A stretch of DNA of 64,000 nt from Anarhynchus alexandrinus (lineage: Eukaryota; Chordata; Aves; Charadriiformes; Charadriidae): contig VUYV01000046.1 in assembly GCA_008711295.1 (NCBI GenBank), positions 2,565,225 to 2,629,224 of the forward strand, given 5' to 3'. Under the pieces are notes generated by a model. That model was not told the DNA's origin. It saw only the letters and a list, made by a program, of their open reading frames with translations, and did not search any database. Shown here one piece after another: positions 12,146 through 22,629 of this stretch (within the stretch, counting starts at the first letter, position 1; each line of letters opens with the position of its first letter). A program made the translations under genes and the position numbers.

Positions 12146-15100
12146 AAGAATATCTTCCACTGGTCTGAGTGCTCTGTGTGCACTATATATGGAAGTGTCT
12201 CAGTTAGAAACGAGCGATGACTGCCTCTGGGTTTACTACCGGCTGATCACAGTAGGATGAGTAAGTCATCTTTCTTTTACAGCAATTAGCACAACTCAGT
12301 TTTCTGGCTGCACACTACCTGGCATCTCTGTGAAAGGATGGATAATGCTCTTACTCAGCTTAGTATGAGCAGGGCTCCCTGGGATCCTTCAGCATCATAA
12401 GGGTCAGGCCCGTAGGTACCTAAAAATAGTAATATAATTACTTATAATAAAACATTGTTATTGTTGTTGTTATTATATACTCATTTTAGTTCTTTAAGAA
12501 ATGAACTATTATGCAGAAGGGGTATGTCACTGCTGATAACACCTGATTTCTTCCAAAAAGCAACCTGTACTCCATGTCCCTATCCCATAAGAAAATTGCT
12601 GAGCCAATTCTTGACTAGAGTTAGTTTATGCTTTCTTATATGACAGCTTTAAGTGGCTCCTGGAGCAATAAATGAAATGTGATGGAGAAATAAGTGACAA
12701 GTCTAGCTGGTCTGTCTAGCTGTCTCGCGTTCAGAGTGACTGACTCTGTTGACTAAGTAATGGATATAGATTTGGCTGTCACCACACACACACACACAAA
12801 AAACAAACTACAAAAAAAACCAAACCAACAAAAAACCCCAGTAAAAACCCTAGCCTTTTTTTTGTGTAATTTTCATAAGATTATACCTAAGAAGATGCAG
12901 TTTTCTTTTACCTCTGCAGGTAACAGGCATAAATATATGGTATCATTTGGAAAATAATTTTCTAACTCTGTACACAACATGGGTTGGCTGCAATCCCTAC
13001 TGATATGCCAGAGTCTGAACTAGGAACCTGAAACTTCTTTAGTGTTAGTGAGAACTGATGAATCAACCTCTATAAAAATAAACTGTAAATTCTGGCGATT
13101 GTTATGAAAAAAAAAAAAAAAGAAGTGAGTTCTTGACATAATTGACACAAAATAACACTGCTAATGTTGATAAGGTGTTTCTAATTTCATATGTGAGAGT
13201 AGAGGGAGTTAAAATACGAAGTCTAAAGCTAAGCTACCCACTGACCTGAAAATCCTATGCCTTCACGTGCAGGGATGATTTAACATGGGATATTACAGAT
13301 ATTTTCCCATTTCTCTGTCTGTCTTGTTCTTCCATAGGAGTTCAGTGCCCCTTTATCTTGGCGGCTTGTGAAGCAGCTGTTGAACCCCTTACTACAGCTT
13401 CTCACAAAAAAATAAACTGGTACAAATTGGATAAGCGGCTACTTTACAAGCATCTAAGACATCTCTGCAGTGATATAGTAAAGAACCTCTGCAAGTGTCA
13501 ATATTTAATCTGTCCCTAGTCATTACTTAGGGCTCAAAAGACTCATGTCTGGAGTGGATTGAGTAGATAGTTCTGTAGATTTTACAAATAACTATAAAAA
13601 AGAACATCATCATTTCTTATCCATACCTCAGAAGGGTCTTCAGGCCCTGGTGGCAGAATTGTTACCTTCTACCTACAAACATGAAACTGGATTGTGTTTC
13701 AGTCATGCACTAAAAAAATGGACATAGTTATTCTAATTAATTGCACAGGTTTTAGCTACAGACAGTTATAGTGTATGTGCATATCTATATATCTATGTGC
13801 ATATATTTATGCACATGTAACTATTCTGCACACATTTCAGAATCCACTCCTAATGCCGAAGTATTTGATTCAGAGCAATTGTTACCGACATGACTCATGA
13901 AAACTTAATTAGCTTGAGACATCCAACTTATGCCCCAACCAAATTCAGAGGATTTTAGCTCATTATTCCTTGATATTACATTTTTATATTACTAATTTGA
14001 CGGATTATATACCATACCATGAAACCACCATTTACACTGCAATGAGTTGAGATCCAAACATGCATACAGCTACCTTTACCTACCTATGTCTATTGTTACC
14101 TCTATACCTATATTCAGGGGATGTTATGAAGGTGCGTGTAAGAATTTGCTGAATATCATTGGCAGAAAATTTTCTTGTGTAACAAACACAATTTTCAAAG
14201 GAGTTCTTTTAATTTTTCAGTACCCTTTGTGTTTTTTCCCAAACATGACATTCATGCTTCATTGAAGAATTCCATTCAACCTGCAGTCACCCACCTGACT
14301 GATCAGCTTGCACAAAGAAACAACAAGAGGTGATACAGATCTAGTAGAGAAGTTAAATGACAGAAAAATCAAAGTTATAGCAACTCAGCTAAGTGATTTG
14401 AGAGGTCAAAGCTCCTTGGCTGTTTGCTAATAATTTATTTCATGTTATTGCTAGACTTTGTAAAATTTTGTGCTGTACAAGATTTGCTTCCAAGAGCTAA
14501 TAGGTGACAAAATAAACCTTTGAAAATAGTTGATGGGGAAAAAACTAGAGTTAATAATATTATAACTCTGCTTGCAAACATTACATTAAGTTCAGTAGCA
14601 ACATTGCTTTTGAAATACTATACTGGAACAAATAATTTTCTGTGGGAGAATAATATCCTTGTAATACAGATCTGAGAACCTGTTCATTATGCTCACCCTG
14701 AAAATGGAGGGCTTTTCCCAGCAGTGCATGTTATAGTGTTTCATCCAAACTAATTTTGAAAGTTTCAAATGATCGAGCTGCCAAGACCCCCTTGGTGACT
14801 CCCTTCTCAAGTTGAAGAATTGTAAATGTCAGAATATAGATATTTGAGCATTTTTTTTTTCATTTCTGTGTTTCATTGACTGTTAAAGCTTACACCTTTT
14901 CATACAAAGGGAAGGATTTCAATGTCAGACAGATTCAGTTTAGAAAAAGAAGAACAAAAATGCAATATAAATAAAAGTAATTAAAAAGTGAAGTCTGTAT
15001 CTAAATGGGGTGGAAGGCGGTCTCTGTAAAAGAATTACGTAACCAGATCAAAATTAGGAGACTGAACACCAGGATAGCTTTTTACTAACTCCTGAGGAAG

Positions 15101-15189
15101 GCCCAGAAACTTTGTGGGAACATGCCAGTTAGCACAGGACAAAATCCCGTGATGGACAGTTCTAGTTTAACAATATTGAGAGTTAAGAT
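12146..15189. other. Unique DNA with simple repeats, no gene recognised
   Basis: Open frames are at most 72 codons and unremarkable. Simple sequence includes TTATTG-type repeats at 12455-12480, (CA)n at 12782-12799 followed by an A/C-rich stretch to about 12840, and an A run at 13108-13122. TA-rich words cluster at 13780-13820. No exon, RNA gene or recognisable mobile element is visible. Confidence 0.55.
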
Positions 15190-15219
15190 ACACTGCCTGG
15201 GAACATTCCCAGGCAGTGT
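15190..15219. repeat. Perfect 14-bp inverted repeat with 2-base spacer
   Basis: ACACTGCCTGGGAA at 15190-15203 is the exact reverse complement of 15206-15219, separated by CA. The arms are clearly more GC-rich than the surrounding DNA. The structure could extrude as a short cruciform, or mark a hairpin RNA or the joined ends of a lost transposon. I see no flanking TA or 8-bp duplication that would prove an insertion. Confidence 0.9.
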
Positions 15220-15264
15220 TTAATTTCCAGCTATGAATGTCGTCACTACATTCTTTTTGGTGCT

Positions 15265-15335
15265 CTGCACTGTAGTAGAGGTCAGATTAGATTAGTTCAT
15301 TCTCTTTTCTGAATCTCAGATCTGTGATACCCAAT
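15265..15335 (+). mobile_element. CR1: Probable ancient CR1 3' tail
   Basis: The segment reads AGTAGAGGTCAGATTAGATT, then a pyrimidine-rich TTCTCTTTTCTGAATCTC block and a weak ATCTGTGA end. This is the order of the 3' end of old sauropsid CR1 copies (GGTCAGACTAGATGATC, CCCTTCTGGCCT, TCTATGA). The match is short and degraded, so the call is tentative. Confidence 0.4.
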
Positions 15336-18300
15336 TCCTAATGGAGATCACCGTGGAGCTTTCTTTGAAAGTCTGACCCTATCAAACAGCATTGTGAAGT
15401 GCTGAGAGCTTTACTCAGAAGAAAACCTATACTGAACAGAGCCTGAAAAAAAAGAGTTTTCAGAGAAAAGCAATTTAGAAAAAAAATACAGCCTATAGAA
15501 GTGGTACAGCTGCTGGTACATCTGAGTTTTCTTTCATTTCAATCTGCTTTATCAGTGCTTCCTTTCCTTCATGCACCATTTGATGTATGAGGGCTGCATT
15601 TTTGATGTCAAAGTCATGGTTTTCCTCAAAATAAGGACAATTATTTGCATAATGATTTCTTATGCTCCACCCTGAGCCAGAAGATGCTGGATATCTGAAA
15701 TGTCAAGTAACCCTAATATAAAGAGTGGGGAATCAGTGAGCAGCAAAAACAGTCAGTGTAGCTAGGAGGCAGGGTCACACACCGTGTGGACAGCTTTGTG
15801 GAAGTACTCTGCCAGGCGCACAACCCTGAGGATAACACCAGGCTTGTGGTAATACAAGGACCATAGTCATGATTGCTTAGAGGTGAAGTTTTTATATGAA
15901 AGAGGTGGAGAACATCTTAAGAAAAAAAAAAAGAAAACAAAAAAAAAGAAACAGATTAGGCAGGAAGAGGTAATACAGGCAAAATAGCAATAAGGTATCA
16001 AAGCCTTGTATTTCTGGCTGGCTCTGTCAGTGAGGTCAAGAATACACTCCTGGACCATTCTCAAAGTACTTTAATTAGCTACCTCTCTTCGCTAATCTAT
16101 GCACTCTTGTTCAATCCAGCTACAACTGAGGGAGCACTGTTATTATTACTGTTATTATCATCATTATTCTTATTAAACCAATAACAACAAAACACATTGT
16201 TGAGTTACAAGTTTCAATCCCTTTTAAGTTAATTACATGAAATGCAGTTTACAATGCTGCAGACTGAAGCACTTCTGCTGTTTTCACACTACCCACCTTC
16301 CAGATTTTAAGTTTTTCCAACAGGAATTTGGGGGTAATATCAATAAATAAAATTTTTCACATTTAAAGTGGTTTTTAAATAAAATGTGTCTCCACCTGTT
16401 CCAGTGCAGCTTTTACACTAAAACCCTAGTGAAATCTTCAAGACACAAGCTTTGAATAAAAAACAGCACATAAAGCACAGACGAAGCTTTAGATAAAATT
16501 TAACCCAGGACAGAGAAAGAATGAGATTTGTAATGCTCATTCTTGCGCTTGCAAACACTTACACTTGTACTTAATTTTAAGAGTAATAGTAATCTCATTA
16601 GTTTCCTGTGTGCATACTATGCATGTAGGAAGATCCAAGTACAAAGTAAAACAAGGTTTGGTAAACAAAGAGATAAAGAAAACAGAAATTCAGAATGGCC
16701 ACTTGTTTCTCAGCATCCTTTCAGGACAAGAGTTTATCCATCAGGGAGATCCCACCTGCTCACCCTGCTGCAAGCGCAGAAAATGAAAGAAAAACTGTGG
16801 AGGCTTCATTCATAAAATTCAATAAGCTTGGCTATGCTGAAAGGAAGCTTTCACTGCTCCCTCTATTCATTTCCTGGCTTTTTAACTCCTTTTGTCATTA
16901 TCTTTTTCTGTACATACCAGAAAACAGACTTTCAACAAGAAGTTATTTTATCAAACAGTAAATAACGCCGGATCTGCCACTTTTACATCTCTGTACCTTC
17001 CCAGTTTACCTGACAAAAAGAACGCGCGCTTGTGGGTCTGAGCACGGCGGCAGTTACAACCATCTATTCACAAATTTTACCAGACTGCTCTGGAAGGACT
17101 GTAACAGCACCTCACTGGCATATTAACTCCTTGTTAAGCGATGGATGAAAACTAATTTATACCTACAATTCTTTAATTTTGTTTTCCCGGGCAATAACGT
17201 GCCACTTGTAAGACTATCTGATGTATTTATAGTTCAATGCCATTATAACAGTATAACTAGTTTTCTGTATATAATATATCTGTTATTTTAAACTATTATT
17301 TTTACTGAGATAGTGTCAAAAATCTTAGACTAATGCTTCGTTGTACAAACTATAAGGACAAGGCAGCATTCTTAAGGGTAAGGGCTTTTCCAACTGAATT
17401 TCAGAGACCATAGATGGAGAGAGAAAAAGAAAGTGAAGGAAAGAAAATATCAGTTGATAAAATGGGCAATAATTAGAGGTAATAGTCCTGCAGCTACTCC
17501 CATTGCATACCTTAAATCTTTTGTAAACCTCAGGGAAAAAGTGTGGTTTTGAGGGCAAAAGTATCACCGTCTACTCTTATGGGAGTTTCTGTTAGCCAAG
17601 GGGAAAGTGTGAGGAGAAATAAGAAAATACTTGTTTGAAGATCTATCCACTGAATGACAGGTTTTATCTCTAGGAGAATATTGGAGCAGGAAGGCCTGTG
17701 ACACCTATAAATTATAATTGTGTTAATAAGGATGTGCTTACTCTTAGCTTACCTTGAATTGAGGTATAGGTATGATAAAATACTGTAAACAGCTGTAGTA
17801 TGTAAGTATTTTGTAACAGTGTTATGGCATGGGCAAACACAGCGTTTAAGTGTGTTTAAAATAAGTATGTGAGCAATGTGAGTAATAAGTGAGGATTTGT
17901 GTAGTTGCACTTGAGAGGCATGGGAAAGTACGTAAACAGATGCCACACAAGTAACAGAGTTTGCAAGACAAAGAAGAAGTAATAAGATAAGCCCAAGGGA
18001 CAAGAAATAGGAAGGACACCCTGCCCATTAAACAAAAAAAAAACATGTCTAGTAAAACTCAAAACAAGAAAGGGAGCCCTGGGAGCAGGTGAGATCCCCC
18101 ATCTGCCCACACTGGGAGGGGAAAAAGTAGTGTAAAACCAGATGAACGAGCAAAGAATATTTGGGAATATGTCCGCTTTTGTTTTGACTTACTTTACTGA
18201 AGAGCTCTCAAGCCTGGTCACCTTGACCTGGGAGACCAAGAACCACCAAGGGCTGTGGCTATCAGCACTACACAGTATCATTTCCATGGTAATGTATAGT

Positions 18301-20340
18301 CACAGCTAATTAGCAGAATAAATGTTAAAGACTAACAGTTTTAGTGATAAGTACAGATAGTGATTAGCCATTAGCACAGTGTGTTGCTAATGGATGAATC
18401 TAGTGAAATTTTCTTTAAAATTTGAAGCTGATTTCATTTATCAGCTCCTCTTGTAGTGATCTCTAGTTTCCTAACTGATAAATACTTCTACATATGTACG
18501 AAAATATATATAGTTATTATTGTCTTTGCACAGGTGATAAACAGAAGTTCTGGAAATACTAAGTGGTTGCTCATGGTACGTTGGCTTTGTTCAAGTTCAC
18601 CCGTGATTATATGCTTGACATTTGTGCATCCAGTTGTCCAGACTGGGAGTCTAATAGAACTTGCTATAGCTCCTATGCAAGCTGGGCTACCTTTACAAGG
18701 AAGATGGCAGACATACAGCTCTCACTTCGATATGTATAGGACAGTCAATAGATGCATTCAGATCCAGGAGCTCAGAACTTAGTGCTTTCAGCTCAGACAT
18801 GAACACAGGGAGCATAAAGCAGAATAAGGGATTTATCCAAGTTTGAGGATCAATATAGTAGCACGTGCAGGGAAAGGGAAATGGAAAGGGAAAGGAAAAC
18901 CCCAAACTTTAAAATTTTTTGTAAATATAGTATTAACACTAATAATGTGTATTCTTACAGGTACAGGTTTAGAGTGAAAAAACCAAGAATTTTCAAACAT
19001 AGACTGGTGTTGCTATTAAGGTTAACAAATTATTGAATTACAAGGTAAAGATTTGAAGAAATATGCAGTGTGTTCTGAGTGACAAAAAAGAAACCATATA
19101 TAGTTCAGACGTATTAATCAGATTTCTGAAATATGAACTAATTATAACTTTATTCCTCCTGGATTTGATTCAAAGTTTCTATGTATTTCACTGAATTCTG
19201 GACTCAGGTTTCATGTACCCAGTACCATGAAAGTTTTCTCATTTTTCACAATAAAGGACCAAAAGATGTGACCAGCTTAGAAACAGAGGCATGTTATAAA
19301 ACATAAAGGAAGGAGTTCACATTTTTCAGACTTAACTAATCAAATCTAATTATATAGAAGACATTTTCTTGTGAGATCCCAATTTATTTAATTAGACAGA
19401 AATATTTCTGCCCATATTAGAAGTTAGTTCTCAATTATTTGAGGGCTAAAATACATTTCCACTAAACAAGAATGGTTGGCTATTTCTTAATGTGCTAAAA
19501 TAGTATGGCAGCAAATATGGCTTAGAAATAGATGAATTCTTGGACCAGTAATAGTGAATAAGATGTGACATTTAATTCTGTACCACCTGTATCCTACTAA
19601 ATACTTCAGAAAGTTTGTTTGTTTGATTGCTTACTTGCTTGCTTGCTTTTTTAACAGAAGAGAAGACACTATAAAAGGATGAAGGAAATACAAAAGCTCT
19701 TCTTTGCTTTGTTATACTTGGAAAATTATGCTGCTTTTTCACGCTACTATTTCTCTCATCATTGTTTTTTGGTTTACCCAATTATTTTATAAACCTTTAT
19801 AGAAAGTATTTTAGCTTATTTTCTTGTTTTCATTGTTTTATTTTTAGTTTTCCTACGGAATCTAAGACTGAGGAATTGAACTCAATGTGAGTTCATAGGA
19901 ACTACTGATTTATGCAATAATTGTTTCATAGACAGTTTTGTGATAAATTGGTGATAAATTCATGATAAAAAAATTTCATGATAAATTGTAATTCAGATAC
20001 TGAAAGACGATTCAATGTACATGAAAACAGATCTTCACAGAAATAAGCATTCAATATATAACTACTGTTAAAGCAGAGCAGGACAAATTAAGTGGGAAAG
20101 CATCCCAACAAAAGAAATTACCAGTGGAGTTAATCGATCATTACTTTAACTTGTCTTGTTTATTATCCTTCACTAATGATTTCATCACACACAAAAAAAA
20201 ATAATGAGGAGACACTACCAAGAATTAATTTTAAAAAAAAGCACTGACAATAGAGAGCATCACACAAAGATAGCTAAGCATGCACAAAACTCTACCCACA
20301 GGGTTCATAGCTGATCACATACACATAATATAAATCTACC
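15336..20340. other. Unique AT-rich DNA, no gene recognised
   Basis: The longest open frames are 108 codons (18456-18782 plus) and 90 codons (16543-16815 plus), with no domain I recognise. Simple repeats include TTA/ATT runs at 16141-16175, poly-purine at 15915-15955 and TTGC/TTTG units at 19613-19650. 17990-18300 is less AT-rich (CCTGGGAGCAGG, then CACCTTGACCTGGGAG) and may be an old retroviral LTR or other repeat, but no boundary can be set. Confidence 0.5.
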
Positions 20341-20690
20341 TTTGAGGGAAAGAAAAAGGGAGAGAAAAGGGGAAGGGGAAGGGGAAGGGNNNNNNNNNNN
20401 NNNNNNNNNNNNNNNNNNNNNNNNNNNNNNNNNNNNNNNNNNNNNNNNNNNNNNNNNNNNNNNNNNNNNNNNNNNNNNNNNNNNNNNNNNNNNNNNNNNN
20501 NNNNNNNNNNNNNNNNNNNNNNNNNNNNNNNNNNNNNNNNNNNNNNNNNNNNNNNNNNNNNNNNNNNNNNNNNNNNNNNNNNNNNNNNNNNNNNNNNNNN
20601 NNNNNNNNNGAAGGGAAGGGAAGGGAAGGGAAGGGAAGGGAAGGGAAGGGAAGGGAAGGGAAGGGAAGGGAAGGGAAGGGAAGGGAAAAC
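20341..20690 (+). repeat. Purine-strand GGGGAA / AAGGG tandem repeat, gapped
   Basis: Left of the gap the sequence is a G/A tract ending in three GGGGAA units. Right of the gap, 20611-20685 is 15 perfect copies of the pentamer AAGGG, then the array stops in AAAAC. The whole plus strand is purine (G and A only) and G-rich, so the array can form quadruplex or triplex DNA, which explains why assembly failed there. The change from hexamer to pentamer across the gap means array length and internal structure are unknown. Confidence 0.95.
20390..20609. other. Assembly gap (220 N) in tandem repeat
   Basis: Both edges are G/A repeat, so the gap is almost certainly more of the same array. Its real length may differ greatly from 220. 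Confidence 0.97.
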
Positions 20691-21494
20691 TATTCCCTGC
20701 AGCCAAAGAGTAGCAGTGGTGTCCCCAGAGGAGCATCCTCCTCTCAGTGTTGTCTCCAGTGCATCAAGTGCTGACAAGATGCCTTTGATGATATTGCTTG
20801 TTCTGGTTTATGATGCTGTTAGTACTGAATGGTGTATGCGTAATGAAGCACAGGTTCCTCATGCTGGTGGCAGTCATGTCCCGTGAGAGCCCACCATCAT
20901 AATAATATCTGGACTTGCAGGTGCAAGGCCATGAAAAACAGTAGGACCACAGCATGAAACCACAAGGAAATACAATGCCCCAGAAGCACTGAAAAACTGC
21001 CTCAATAGTTTAGGGAAGGATTGAAGAGTTGCAAGGAAAAGAGAGGCTACAAAATTGCAGGTGGAAGGCCCTTAGCTTCACAAAGATTAAGGCAATTAGA
21101 GCATTGTGCAACAAAAGAAGGACCAGGATTTCATCGTACAGAACTGGGAGACCTCAAGAAATAAAACTATTGTATTATCCAGTAATTCAATAATACAGAA
21201 TTTTAATAATATACTTAGGAGAAACCATCTGACGGGCTAGTTATCTTGGCTACATTGGCATTGAAAAGAAAAGTATATGCATTTCTACAATGCATTTGTC
21301 TCATCCTAAACTAGACATTGAAATAGATCAGATCAGTTCTATCCTGAATACATCTGTTTATTCCTAGGGACTCTAAGGAAAGCCCTGTTTTATCACTTCA
21401 GATGCATTCAGCTCCACTAAGGTTCATGGATAATATTCCCAGCTTTGGAGAATAATACTTTTTTTTTTCCTAGGAGATGGCATTTTGTGCACTA
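20691..21494. other. Unique DNA between satellite and CR1
   Basis: No open frame of note (63 codons at most outside the gap artefacts), no repeat family recognised and no RNA gene. A short T run at 21462-21469 precedes the CR1 5' end. Confidence 0.5.
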
Positions 21495-21790
21495 AAAGTA
21501 GCAGTATGGGGTGGTGTACAGGGAGTTCTCCTGACCTGGGGGAACCCCAAGGGAGTAAAGAGACCTGCCAGGAGCCTGGACCTAGGTGGGGCTAGGAGCA
21601 ACTGCAGCCAAGCCCCCACAACTATAAAAGAAACCCCTGGGGAGCTCTAGTGACCAGGAATGCCGCAAACAGGGAGGGCAAACAGAGCATGGCACATCAG
21701 CAAGGGCATGGCACGGTGGTTGGCGTGGCACTTAGCGCAGAAGGGTGTGCAGGAAGGGTGCTGTAACTCTGCCAGCTGGATCAGGGAGCA

Positions 21791-22592
21791 ATGGTATCCA
21801 CCCGGCAGAAGGCCATGTCCTCTCTAAACTCTGCACCAGCTGTGACTGAGGCAGCTTCCCAGACAGGGCTCCGATGGGAACATGCTGCCACCCCAGTGTC
21901 AGGCTGCAGGCTGTGCCCGGCTCTCACACCAGTAACCGGATGGCAGCAGCGAACACACGTGTGGGAGGTGCACCCAGGGAGAGGAACTCCTCCGCTTGGT
22001 GACAGAGCTCTGGGAGGAGGTGAGTAGGTTGAGGAGTATCAGGGAGTCTGAGAGGGAGACAGACTATGGAACTGCACCCTACCATCCCTGGGACAGACCT
22101 GTCAGGTGAACAGGACACATGATATGGAGGATTCCCTGTCCTCTCTTCACCTGGCAGAATGCAGTGACTTAAGGGATAGGGTGCAACAATGACATCTTCT
22201 TGGAGAAAACTTTCTACCCTGGTATGGCCCTTGGATTATTATCCATTATTGCTTTTTCATGTAGGGAGTGATGAAGTTGCAATAAGAAATCCCAGGGCAG
22301 TCAAGAGAGACTTCAGGGCCTTGGGATGACTGCTTAAGGGATCAGGAGCACACGGAGTGTTTTAATCAATCCTTCCAGTTCATAGGGAATGATAAGGGAA
22401 GAAAAGAGGACCCAGAAGATTAATGCCTGGCTCCATGACTGGTGTCTCTGGCAGAATTTTGGGTTTTTTTGACCATAGGTCAGTCTACAGGACACCAGGT
22501 CTGGTAGCAACAGACTAGGTGTACCGTTCTCAAAGGGGAAAAGGATCTTTATGCAGGAGTTAGCAGGGCTTATTGAAAGAGCTTTAAACTAG
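21791..22592 (+). pseudogene. CR1 ORF1 remnant (coiled coil plus SGNH/esterase-like domain)
   Basis: The start is ATG at 21791 (MVSTRQKAMSSLNSAPAVTE). The first frame continues through a Cys-x2-Cys pair (SGCRLC). After a frameshift at about 21930-21980, a charged heptad-like segment follows (EELLRLVTELWEEVSRLRSI), typical of the coiled coil of CR1 ORF1. From about 22240 the decayed frames give FHVGSDEVAIRNPRAVKRDF, the position of the GxND block of SGNH esterase-like domains in CR1 ORF1. Later come WLHDW-type remnants and a final ERALN followed by TAG at 22590-22592. The block-III GTND is altered and several stops intervene, so it is non-functional. The ORF1 esterase is known in CR1-clade elements; the domain call here is from motif order, not alignment. 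Confidence 0.75.
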
Positions 22593-22629
22593 ATTTGAAG
22601 GGCACAAGGGATAAAACCAGGCTCTCTAG

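Noticed and set aside
20292..20777. Pro/Phe/Ser and Gly/Lys/Glu repeat proteins across the G/A array
   Set aside because: Translation of a simple pentamer repeat and a gap, not a coding region.
21495..22592. Independent gene with coiled coil and hydrolase domain
   Set aside because: The order and junction to ORF2 match CR1 ORF1, a second decayed copy exists at 29.9-31.0 kb, and both contain stops and frameshifts.
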